From: Caballeronia sp. SBC1
GTDB lineage: Bacteria; Pseudomonadota; Gammaproteobacteria; Burkholderiales; Burkholderiaceae
DNA length: 64,000 bases
Direction of reading: 5' to 3'
Assembly: GCF_011493005.1 (NCBI RefSeq)
Contig: NZ_CP049156.1
Coordinates: forward strand, 3,038,001-3,102,000
The position numbers were made by a program, and so were the translations under genes. Under the pieces are notes generated by a model, which had not been told where the DNA came from, searched no databases, and worked only from the letters and a program-made list of their open reading frames with translations. Of this stretch, positions 10,712 through 18,026 are shown piece by piece; within the stretch, counting starts at the first letter, position 1, and every line of letters starts with the position of its first letter.

Positions 10712-10979
10712 CGCCTGCTCCAGAATCGTGAGTGAACGGCAGCGCCATGGGAATCGTCGAAATTGACTCGATCTCTTGAACGGGATGCGGCTTGCGCCGC
10801 TCACCACTGTCGCCGACGAATCCCGGACCATGCTCTTAAGCGGGCTCACTCCACGGCGTGCATGCCGCGAGCGCGCACCATTGGTCTGCCGGTCATCGCA
10901 GCGCTGCCGTTCACCGGTATACCTCATCTCCGTTTCTCCGCCAACGCCGAGCCCGGCACGGGCTTGAAATGCTCTTAAG
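10712..10979 (-). ncRNA. Candidate bridge RNA locus of the IS110 element
   Basis: This non-coding stretch upstream of the transposase contains short hairpins at 10951-10963 (GCCCG-GCA-CGGGC) and 10787-10800 (GCGGC-TTGC-GCCGC). It also holds an exact 11-base copy of the element's own end: ATGCTCTTAAG occurs at 10969-10979 and at 10830-10840. In IS621-type systems the donor-binding loop of the RNA must match the element ends, so this internal copy is a natural donor-guide candidate. I found no convincing target guide matching the ureF-ureG flanks. Transcription, RNA ends and folding are all inferred. Confidence 0.5.
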
Positions 10980-10984
10980 AAAAC

Positions 10985-11635
10985 ATGAACGCACCCGTCT
11001 ATTCCGCCGCTGCCCGCCGCTCCAAGAAACTGCCGCCCTTGCGCGTGGGTGTGGGAGGTCCGGTCGGCTCGGGCAAGACCACGCTGCTCGAAATGCTCTG
11101 CAAGGCGATGCGCGATAAATACGACCTCGTCGCAATCACCAACGACATCTACACTAAAGAGGATCAGCGCCTGCTGACGGTCGCGGGCGCGCTGCCTGCC
11201 GAGCGCATCATGGGCGTGGAAACGGGCGGCTGCCCGCACACGGCGATCCGCGAAGACGCGTCCATCAACCTGGAAGCCGTCGACCAGATGATCGAGCGCT
11301 TCCCGGACGCGGATATTGTGTTCATCGAATCGGGTGGGGACAATCTCGCGGCGACCTTCAGCCCGGAATTGTCGGACCTGACCATTTACGTGATCGATGT
11401 CGCCGGCGGCGAAAAAATTCCGCGCAAGGGCGGCCCGGGCATCACGAAGTCCGACCTGCTGATCATCAACAAGATTGACCTTGCCCCGTATGTAGGCGCA
11501 AATCTCGACATTATGGCGTCCGATGCGAGGAAGATGCGCGGAGAACGGCCATTTGTCATGTGCAACCTGAAGGCACTGGAAGGGCTCGACGACGTGGTTC
11601 GCTTCATCGAAAAGAAAGGTCTGCTCGCGGTCTGA
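10985..11635 (+). CDS. ureG: Urease accessory GTPase UreG
   Basis: A 216-residue SIMIBI GTPase that binds nickel and drives urease activation. The P-loop GPVGSGKT lies at residues 25-32, the nickel-binding Cys83-Pro84-His85 in [11 protein letters not shown], the switch [15 protein letters not shown] at about 115-129 and the base-recognition motif NKID at about 155-158. The reading frame is intact. Its start is only six bases from the predicted IS110 end, and just a weak AAGA-type ribosome site is present, so the insertion may have removed or weakened its translation signal as well as separating it from the ure promoter. Confidence 0.97.
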   Translation: MNAPVYSAAARRSKKLPPLRVGVGGPVGSGKTTLLEMLCKAMRDKYDLVAITNDIYTKEDQRLLTVAGALPAERIMGVETGGCPHTAIREDASINLEAVDQMIERFPDADIVFIESGGDNLAATFSPELSDLTIYVIDVAGGEKIPRKGGPGITKSDLLIINKIDLAPYVGANLDIMASDARKMRGERPFVMCNLKALEGLDDVVRFIEKKGLLAV

Positions 11636-11779
11636 GTGCAGGTTTGCGGGCTTGGGAGGAACTGTTCTCAGCCGATCGAGTGCGATAGCATGTCGCCTTG
11701 CACTTTTTTACGGCCATAGGCCCGCTTTCGGAGACCTCTGATCGACAGCCCCGACACGCTCCTCACTCGCGACGCCCCC

Positions 11780-13030
11780 GTGCGGTTGAACCCGTTGCCC
11801 GCAGCGTCCTCGACACCCATGGCGCAATCATCGAAGCGCATCGCCGTGCTGTTCCACATCGCGGATTTCAACGACGGCGGTATCGAATCGTCGTTGATGC
11901 AATGGCTGCGGATCTATGACCGCGCCCGCTTCACGGTGACGCTGTCCGTAATGTTTTCGTCCCCTGCGTTCGAACAGCGCTTTCGCGCGCAGGTTCCCGC
12001 GGATGTCGGCGTCGAAATTCTCACCGACAAACCCTGGCTCAACCTGTTGCAGGCACGTCGCTACGCGCGTCGGCTGAGCAAGCTCGGCCGTGTCGGCCGC
12101 GACGTCTTCAACACGCTCGCCGTGCGCCCGTATGTGAAGACGCGCGTGGCCGCGCTGGCGCGGCGTCACGACATCATCATCGACTTCGACATGTCGCTGC
12201 GCCGCCTGGCTGGCCGCTTCGGCGTGGCGTGGCTCGGCGTGAACCATTTCAGCTTCGATGCACGGCTGGGCGGCCGGCCCCGCAAGATGAAACGGATGCT
12301 CGCGCAATATGGGCGCTACGACGGCATTGCCGCGCTGAATCAGCAGATGGCCGATGAAGCGAGCGAGCTGTTCAATGGCCATCTGCACAACGTGTTTGTG
12401 CTGCCGAATGCGATCGATATTGACCGGATTCGCGAGAATGGCGCGCATGTGGAACCTGCGCCGTGTCCCGGGCCATATATCGTTTCAGTGGCGCGGCTCG
12501 ACGAAATCCAAAAGGATCATCGGACCTTGCTGCGAGCTTACGCACAGCTTGTCAGGACGCGTGATGACGGTGGGTTGCTGGAAGACCTGGTGATTGTCGG
12601 CGACGGTGGTTTTCGCCGCGAGCTGGAAGCGCTGGCGGTCGAGTTGGGCGTTGGCGAACGCGTGCATTTCACGGGGTATCGGAACAATCCGCACGCGGTC
12701 GTGGCGCACGCGAGCGCGTTGGTGCTCAGCTCGCGTTACGAAGGCATGCCCATGGTGTTGCTCGAGGCGCTGGCGCTTGGCAAGCCGGTGATTTCAACCG
12801 ATTGCCCGACGGGGCCGCGCGAGATCCTGGACGATGGCCGGTTCGGGATGCTGGTTCCTATCGGCGATGTGGACGCCATGGCAGGGGCAATGTCGCGGTT
12901 GTTGTCGGACCATGCGGTGCGTGATGGCTTTACGCGTGGAGCGCTGGAACGGGCCCGGGCTTATGGCGTGGAGGCGAGCAATGAGAGGTTCGTTGCTTGC
13001 GTGACGCGGATTTTGCAGGAACGCGGTTAG
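11780..13030 (+). CDS. Glycosyltransferase family 4, probably LPS
   Basis: A GT-B fold transferase of up to 416 residues. The N-terminal half begins IAVLFHIADFNDGGIESSLMQWL and the C-terminal half has VSVARLDEIQKDH, GDG-x-x-R-x-LE and the nucleotide-sugar region SSRYEGMPMVLLEALALGKPVIS. The start is uncertain. The GTG at 11780 and the ATG at 11819 are both possible, neither has a good ribosome site, and recognisable homology begins after 11819. It is convergent with waaA, so a role in the LPS core or O-antigen is likely but not proven. Confidence 0.85.
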   Translation: MRLNPLPAASSTPMAQSSKRIAVLFHIADFNDGGIESSLMQWLRIYDRARFTVTLSVMFSSPAFEQRFRAQVPADVGVEILTDKPWLNLLQARRYARRLSKLGRVGRDVFNTLAVRPYVKTRVAALARRHDIIIDFDMSLRRLAGRFGVAWLGVNHFSFDARLGGRPRKMKRMLAQYGRYDGIAALNQQMADEASELFNGHLHNVFVLPNAIDIDRIRENGAHVEPAPCPGPYIVSVARLDEIQKDHRTLLRAYAQLVRTRDDGGLLEDLVIVGDGGFRRELEALAVELGVGERVHFTGYRNNPHAVVAHASALVLSSRYEGMPMVLLEALALGKPVISTDCPTGPREILDDGRFGMLVPIGDVDAMAGAMSRLLSDHAVRDGFTRGALERARAYGVEASNERFVACVTRILQERG

Positions 13031-13085
13031 GCCATCGGCCCTGATCGCCCTCGCCGCCAGCAGGCAGACGGCGCGAACGTCCGAC

Positions 13086-14411
13086 TCACTGGTCCTCTGC
13101 CTGCGTGCGCAACAGCGTCCCCAACACCGCCACTGTTCTCGCCGTCGCTCCGCGATGCTTCGCCGCAAACGCCGACGCCGCTGCGCTCATGGCAAGCCGG
13201 CGGGGTTTATCGGTGAAAATCTCGCGCAGACCGCGCGCCAACGCCGCCGGATCGCTCACGCGCAACGCCGCACCTTCCGCGATCGCGTCGTTCGTCGCTT
13301 GCGTGAAATTGAAGGTGTGCGGGCCAATCAGCACCGGCACGCCGGCCGCACACGCCTCGATCAGGTTCTGTCCGCCTAACGGCAGCAAACTCCCGCCGAT
13401 AAACGCCAGATCCGACGCCGCGTAATACGCGCTCAGCTCGCCCATCGAATCGCCGAGCAGCACGTTGACGTTCGCAGGCAATGCCGGCGCGGCATCGATT
13501 CCCGATCCCGCTGCCGCCGCCCGTCCGGCCCAGGCGGAACGCCGCACATAGGACTGCGCGGCGGCATCGATCAACATGGCCACTTCATCGAACCGCTGCG
13601 GATGGCGCGGCACGAGGATCAGCAACGCATCGGGTATACGGTTGCGCAAGGTCGTGAACGCCTGCAACACCAGCGCTTCCTCGCCCTCACGCGTGCTTGC
13701 CGCCACCCAAACCGGGCGATCCCCGATCGCCGCGCGCCACGCATGGCCGCGCGCATAGAGTTCGGGCGGCGCGGCCATATCGAACTTCAGGTTGCCGAGC
13801 ACCGCGACGTTGCGCGCGCCCAGCGCGCTCAAGCGGTCCGCGTCGGACTGTGTCTGCGCCAGCACGCGCGTAAACCCACCGAAGACTTCGCGCGTTGCAT
13901 TGCCGAACTTCGCCGCGCGCTTGAACGAGCGCGCCGACATCCGCGCGTTGGTCAGCACCAGCGGGATATCGGCCCGTTTGCATTCATCGATGAGCGTCGG
14001 CCACACTTCCGTTTCCATCACGATGCCCAGCGACGGCCGCCACGCGCGCAAGAACCGCCGCACGAGCGACGGCGAATCGTAGGGAAGATAACTGCGCGAA
14101 ATACGATCGCCGTATAGCTGCACACCGGTCGCGCGGCCGCTCGGCGTCATGTGCGTCAGCAGGATGCGGGCATCGGGATGGGCTTGCTGCAGCGCTTCGA
14201 TCAGCGGCTGCGCCGCGCGCGTCTCCCCAACGGATACGGCATGCACCCAGATCAACGGCGCGAGGTCGTCGGCACGGCGGGCGGGACCAAAGCCAAACCG
14301 TTCGCCGATATGTTCGCGATACCCACGCTCCCGCCGCGAGCGGATCAGAAGTCGCAGCACCGCGAGCGGCGCGACGAGCCACCATAAGGCGCGATACACG
14401 AGCCTTAGCAT
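13086..14411 (-). CDS. waaA: 3-deoxy-D-manno-octulosonic acid (Kdo) transferase WaaA
   Basis: A 441-residue membrane-associated GT30 enzyme that adds Kdo from CMP-Kdo to lipid IVA. A short N-terminal anchor (WWLVAPLAVLRLL) precedes the glycosyltransferase domain with RERFGFG-like, IWVHAVSVGETRAAQPLIEAL in short, and THMTPSGR-x-TG motifs. VMETEVWPTLI and LGDSMGELSAYYAASDLAFIGGSL follow. It is divergent in function but co-directional with kdoO and waaC upstream on the minus strand, forming an inner-core block. Confidence 0.96.
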   Translation of the reverse strand: MLRLVYRALWWLVAPLAVLRLLIRSRRERGYREHIGERFGFGPARRADDLAPLIWVHAVSVGETRAAQPLIEALQQAHPDARILLTHMTPSGRATGVQLYGDRISRSYLPYDSPSLVRRFLRAWRPSLGIVMETEVWPTLIDECKRADIPLVLTNARMSARSFKRAAKFGNATREVFGGFTRVLAQTQSDADRLSALGARNVAVLGNLKFDMAAPPELYARGHAWRAAIGDRPVWVAASTREGEEALVLQAFTTLRNRIPDALLILVPRHPQRFDEVAMLIDAAAQSYVRRSAWAGRAAAAGSGIDAAPALPANVNVLLGDSMGELSAYYAASDLAFIGGSLLPLGGQNLIEACAAGVPVLIGPHTFNFTQATNDAIAEGAALRVSDPAALARGLREIFTDKPRRLAMSAAASAFAAKHRGATARTVAVLGTLLRTQAEDQ

Positions 14412-14535
14412 CGGCCGCCCTCGCGGCGAACGCTCGACAGCAACGGCAACGATCGCTCAGCGGATCGCTCAGCGCGCGCGTAAAAACTCAGGCAAAGGCC
14501 CGAACCCACGCAACGCCCCGCCCGGGCTGCGGCGC

Positions 14536-15420
14536 TCAAACCAGCGCCCTGCCTTTCAGGCGTTGCAGGATTCCGAGCGGCGCGCAGTCGGGCTGTGCCA
14601 TGGCACTGACGGGGAGAAAGAAGGTTTGCTCGAGCATGTACTGGCCGGACATAACGGCGTGCGAGGTTTGATCGGAGAAACACACCCACAGGCAACCGGG
14701 CGGAAACGGCATTTCCTGCTGCGGCGATTTCGTTTGATAGTCGATATCGGCCTTCATTGCGTCGTGCAAATGGAGCATCAGATGGTCGTATTCGCTGCGC
14801 GGCGTCTTGGTGATGTGCAGAAGATTCATGAGCCACGCCGAGCCGGGAACCGGGGCTTTGATGGCGGGCAGGAAGCGTTTTGCCATGTCCTCGAACGGCT
14901 CGCCGACGCGCCACACACGCGGTGCGCCATCCGGATTGACGTTGGTGAACACGCGCAGGATGCGCTCGCCATAATTCGGCCGCGACGGAAACGCATCGAC
15001 GTGAAGGCGGCTGTCGTCCTTGCGCCACGACGTCTCGCGCGTTTCCACGCGATGCAGCCGCAGACTGGTCGGCGCGACCCGCAATTTGCCGCGATATTCA
15101 GGGAACAGCCCGTCGACCAGCGAGCGCGCGTTCGCCTGATAGCGCGCGATCAACGCGCGTACAGCGGTTTGCGTGACGGCGTCGCCGAGTACGCCTACGA
15201 GCGGGCCGCCGTTGGGCGCGAGGCTGATGTTCTTGCGCTCCGGATCAGCGATCTTCGGGTCGAGCAGCGCCCGTTCGCCGCCTTCTATGGCAAACGCCAG
15301 ATGCGGGAAATACAGGACCTTGCCGTGCTCGACGCCGTCCAGCAACGCCTCGCGCGGCACGGAAAGCTGCTGAGCCTGCCAGTCGGCGGAGGCAACTTCA
15401 ATAATTTGAGATTCGGTCAT
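14536..15420 (-). CDS. kdoO: Kdo 3-hydroxylase (Fe(II)/2-oxoglutarate dioxygenase)
   Basis: A 294-residue protein that I recognise as KdoO, described in Burkholderia ambifaria and Yersinia pestis, which hydroxylates the outer Kdo unit of LPS to Ko. The iron-binding facial triad is visible as His140-x-Asp142 (LHVDAFP) and His254 (DQTSHAVMSG). RILRVFTNVNPDG and LMLHLHDAMK are further conserved segments. I chose the ATG at 15420 because GAAGG lies just upstream; the longer frame to 15471 runs through the palindromic repeat. Its place between waaA and waaC supports a Kdo substrate. Confidence 0.88.
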   Translation of the reverse strand: MTESQIIEVASADWQAQQLSVPREALLDGVEHGKVLYFPHLAFAIEGGERALLDPKIADPERKNISLAPNGGPLVGVLGDAVTQTAVRALIARYQANARSLVDGLFPEYRGKLRVAPTSLRLHRVETRETSWRKDDSRLHVDAFPSRPNYGERILRVFTNVNPDGAPRVWRVGEPFEDMAKRFLPAIKAPVPGSAWLMNLLHITKTPRSEYDHLMLHLHDAMKADIDYQTKSPQQEMPFPPGCLWVCFSDQTSHAVMSGQYMLEQTFFLPVSAMAQPDCAPLGILQRLKGRALV

Positions 15421-15465
15421 GTGCCTTCGATTTGTTTGGATAAACGAGTGGGCGGCCCCGATTAT

Positions 15466-15517
15466 CGTCAATCGGCTTCAATCGGCTTCAATCGATCTCG
15501 ATTGGCTTCGATTGACG
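15466..15517. repeat. Palindromic ATCGGCTTCA-type repeat cluster upstream of kdoO
   Basis: Ten-base units of CAATCGGCTT type are repeated, then mirrored as CGATTGGCTT. The outer arms CGTCAATCG (15466-15474) and CGATTGACG (15509-15517) are perfect inverted repeats, and the inner CAATCGA/TCGATTG pair is also palindromic. It lies 46 bases before the kdoO start, so it could be a hairpin in the leader, an attenuator or a multi-site operator. Confidence 0.6.
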
Positions 15518-15772
15518 CATCGGGGAAACATCGCGCCCGGCGAGCGCGGTGCATTTTCGCTCAAACCGGCGGCAAAATCCGCCGCGCGAAAGGCCCGCAG
15601 TTGACGGACCTCAAACCGCCGAGTTTCGCCTGGTTTCGCCTGGTTTCGATAATCGCGCCGCCGGTTTATCCCGGCAATTGTGCCGGTTCTTCGAACCGAA
15701 GCCGCTTCCTCACCTCACGTACCGCCCGCTACCCTATCCGATACCGATATCAATGCTGTTGCGCCTCATGCA

Positions 15773-16768
15773 TCAAAGCAGTCCGAAGCTTGCAAGGGTC
15801 GCTTTGACTTGCTGCAGCGTCGGATGCTGGCTCGCGCTGCCGAGATTCACTACGCGCGGCGACCAGTAACCGCCGGTGCGCCAGGCGGTCGAGAAATTGT
15901 ACAACTCGACGGTCGGCCGCTTCAGGGCTGCCGCAATGTGCACGAGTCCCGTGTCCACGCCTACCGTTGCTGCCGCGCCGTCGATCAGGCCGACCACTGC
16001 CGGCAGCGAGAGTTTCGGCGGCACGACGGCCGCTGCGCCGAACTGTTTCGCCAGTTTGTCGCTCGTTTCGCGTTCGGCCTCGCTGCCCCACGGAAGCACG
16101 ATTGATACTCCGCGCCGGATCAGGGTCTGGCCGAGTTCGATCCAGGCGGTCTCGGGCCATTGTTTATCGGCGCGAGACGTGGCGTGGACGAACACCACGT
16201 ATGGCACCGGCAGGTTCAGCCCTTCCTGCGATAACGCCAGCGCGGCGCGACGGGTATCGATGCCGAATTCGATCGCATCCGTTGCTTCGGGGCGCGGATC
16301 GCCGAGAGCGGCTGCTACCAGTTGCCGGGTGCGCTCGACCACGTGCGTGCGTGGTTCGATGGGGACGCGTTTGTCGTAGAAGAAACGGACGGGCCATTCG
16401 TAGCCGGCGCCGTCGGTGCGGTTGCCTAGGCCGACCAGGGTGCCGCGCGCCCAGCTTGCTACCCATGCGGTTTTGATGAGCCCTTGGCAGTCGATGACGA
16501 GGTCGTATTTTTCTGCGGCGAGAGCTTGGCGGAAGCGTTGGATTTCGCGCCAGTTATCGAGGGAAAGGAGGCGTTTGCGCCAGCGCCGCAATGAGAACGG
16601 GATAGCGCGGCGTACGCCATCGACGAGTTCGACGAGATCCGCGAAGCTCTCTTCGACTAGCCAGTCGATCTGGGCATCGGGGTGGAGACGACGGATATCG
16701 GCGATGGCCGGCATGTTATGGACGACGTCGCCTAGGGACGACACCCGGACAATCAGGATCTTTTGCAC
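15773..16768 (-). CDS. waaC: LPS heptosyltransferase I WaaC
   Basis: A 331-residue GT9 enzyme that transfers the first L-glycero-D-manno-heptose to Kdo2-lipid A. The family opening MQKILIVRVSSLGDVVHNMPA is plain, with DWLVEESFADLV, DLVIDCQGLIKTAW and WPETAWIELG next. The VGVDTGLVHIAAAL motif near residue 268 is the ADP-heptose/phosphate-binding signature. It is transcribed toward kdoO and waaA. The region upstream of its start is occupied by a large inverted-repeat module. Confidence 0.96.
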   Translation of the reverse strand: MQKILIVRVSSLGDVVHNMPAIADIRRLHPDAQIDWLVEESFADLVELVDGVRRAIPFSLRRWRKRLLSLDNWREIQRFRQALAAEKYDLVIDCQGLIKTAWVASWARGTLVGLGNRTDGAGYEWPVRFFYDKRVPIEPRTHVVERTRQLVAAALGDPRPEATDAIEFGIDTRRAALALSQEGLNLPVPYVVFVHATSRADKQWPETAWIELGQTLIRRGVSIVLPWGSEAERETSDKLAKQFGAAAVVPPKLSLPAVVGLIDGAAATVGVDTGLVHIAAALKRPTVELYNFSTAWRTGGYWSPRVVNLGSASQHPTLQQVKATLASFGLL

Positions 16769-17070
16769 GCTGGATACGGTGGGCGCCGTCGGATTGGACG
16801 ACGCGTGGACAATTTTTGAGATGCGCCCGGAGTTTACCGCTGGCGCTTGAGATTTGGGGGTTTTTACGCTGGCGCTCGGGGTTCGGTTTGTGCTCGTGCT
16901 TGGGGTTTTTGGGGGTTCCGGGGCTGGTGGTCGGAGTTGATGCCCGGTTGCCAGGTTCTGGGGTTAGCGGTTCTGAGTCAATGCCGGGTTGCCAGGTTCC
17001 AGGGTTAGCGGTCTGAGTCAATGCCGGGTTGCTGCTTTCGGCCTTAGTGGTCTGCTTGAGTCGGATTTTC

Positions 17071-17240
17071 TCTTTATCACTGTTAGCCACTGTGCGTGGC
17101 GGCACGTCATTTCTTTGTCCAAAGCGACAAAGAAACGAAGCAAAGAAAACGCTTTCAAAACGCGGGCTTATAAGTGTCCACAGCGTGCAGTTTTCATACA
17201 TGGGTACCCCGAAAGCACGGTGCTCGCCAGAGCCACGGAT
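17071..17240 (+). repeat. Core arm A of repeat locus 1
   Basis: Forward copy of the ~170-base core. Its tail (17240-17400: CCGAACACGGATACCCACACG-type, GTGACTGAACCTGCCCAAGG) matches, in reverse complement, the tail of arm D at 40.86-41.0 kb. Several substitutions separate this core from arm C. Confidence 0.8.
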
Positions 17241-17678
17241 GTGTGAACCCCTCCTTCTCCGAACACGGATACCCACACGCTTCGCCACCAGTGACTGAAC
17301 CTGCCCAAGGGACACCCCGCGCTATCCGCGTAAAACCACCCGCCGAATTTGTACACACGACGAACCACGCAGCCAACCCACCATAAAACCAAGCTGCAGA
17401 ATGCATGAGGCCATACCCACGAAGGAAACCGTGCAGGCCGGGCAATCAACCCACCAAAACCGAAGCTGCAAATATGGGTCCGGCCGTGTGGCCCACTAAG
17501 ATATCAGAGCACGCCGCTCAGTTAACCCACCACTAAATGAAGCTGTAAATACGCGTGAGGCCATACGAATACGCGTGAGACCGTGCGGATCCTTTGGTGA
17601 CTCGTGCTTGCCCGATAGCGTTAGGGGCGAAGCGTGTTCGTGTAAGGATTCGCGAGAAGGAGGGGTTCAAACATCCGT

Positions 17679-17830
17679 GGCTCTGGCGAGCACCGTGCTT
17701 TTGGGGCACCTATGAATAGAAACTGCACGCTGTGGACACTTAGGGTAGCGTGGTTTGAAAGCGTTTTCTTTGCTTCGTTTCTTTGTCGCTTTGGACAAAG
17801 AAATGACGTGCCGCCACGCACAGTGGCTAA
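17679..17830 (-). repeat. Core arm B of repeat locus 1
   Basis: Reverse-oriented core. Bases 17681-17830 are identical to 41011-41160 (arm D), in the same orientation, over 150 positions. Yet the tails beyond differ in type: B carries the GCGAATCCTTACACGAACACG-type tail shared with arm C, not with D. Identical cores with swapped tails suggest gene conversion or recent duplication of the core. Confidence 0.85.
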
Positions 17831-18026
17831 CAGTGATAAAGAAAACATCCAACTCACGCAGACCGCTAAGGTCGAAAGCAGCAACCCGGCATAGACTCGG
17901 ACCGCTAACCCCGGAACCTGGCAACCCGGCATAAACTCCGACCGCTAACCCCGGAACCTGGCAACCGGGCATCCCCCGACCACCAGCCCCGAAAAACCCC
18001 ACCCCAACCCCGAGTGCGAACGAAAA

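Larger units (their letters stand above)
9372..10979 (-). mobile_element. IS110-family insertion sequence between ureF and ureG
   Basis: The element has one DEDD transposase gene, about 14 bases of sequence after its stop, and 268 bases of non-coding DNA before its start. IS110-group elements encode the bridge RNA in the 5' non-coding end, so the asymmetry fits. TTTCAAG (9384-9390) and CTTGAAA (10963-10969) make a short subterminal inverted repeat. If the recombination core is CT, as in IS621, cutting after 9371 and 10979 leaves a ureF-ureG gap of 16 bases, a normal spacing. The boundaries are inferred and could shift by several bases. No target duplication is visible. Confidence 0.75.
16930..17990. 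repeat. Inverted-repeat module, locus 1 (~1.1 kb)
   Basis: The 16769-18026 gap holds no convincing gene. It begins with ~40-base tandem units (GTCAATGCCGGGTTGCCAGG-type; 16935-17030), then a ~170-base core at 17071-17240. A tail and a middle segment follow. A mirrored core comes next (17670-17845) and mirrored 40-base units end the module (17860-17970). Each core contains a TTTCTTTGTC/GACAAAGAAA hairpin (17110-17135 and 17778-17803). Short frames inside, rich in SFLCPKRQRNEAKK-like words, occur because the core is repeated; I recall similar ORFs annotated widely in Paraburkholderia. A second module lies at 40.3-41.3 kb in the opposite layout. Confidence 0.85.

Noticed and set aside
10712..11239. 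N-terminal 176-codon extension of the IS110 transposase frame
   Set aside because: It runs through ureG antisense and the non-coding element end. The family N-terminus and a GGAG site put the start at 10711.
14149..15807. 552-codon plus-strand frame antisense to waaA and kdoO
   Set aside because: It overlaps two well-supported genes on the opposite strand and has no recognisable sequence.
17029..17298. Small ORFs with SFLCPKRQRNEAKK-like products in both repeat modules
   Set aside because: They recur because the underlying DNA repeat recurs, appear in several frames, lack ribosome sites and end at arbitrary places. I treat them as repeat DNA, not genes.
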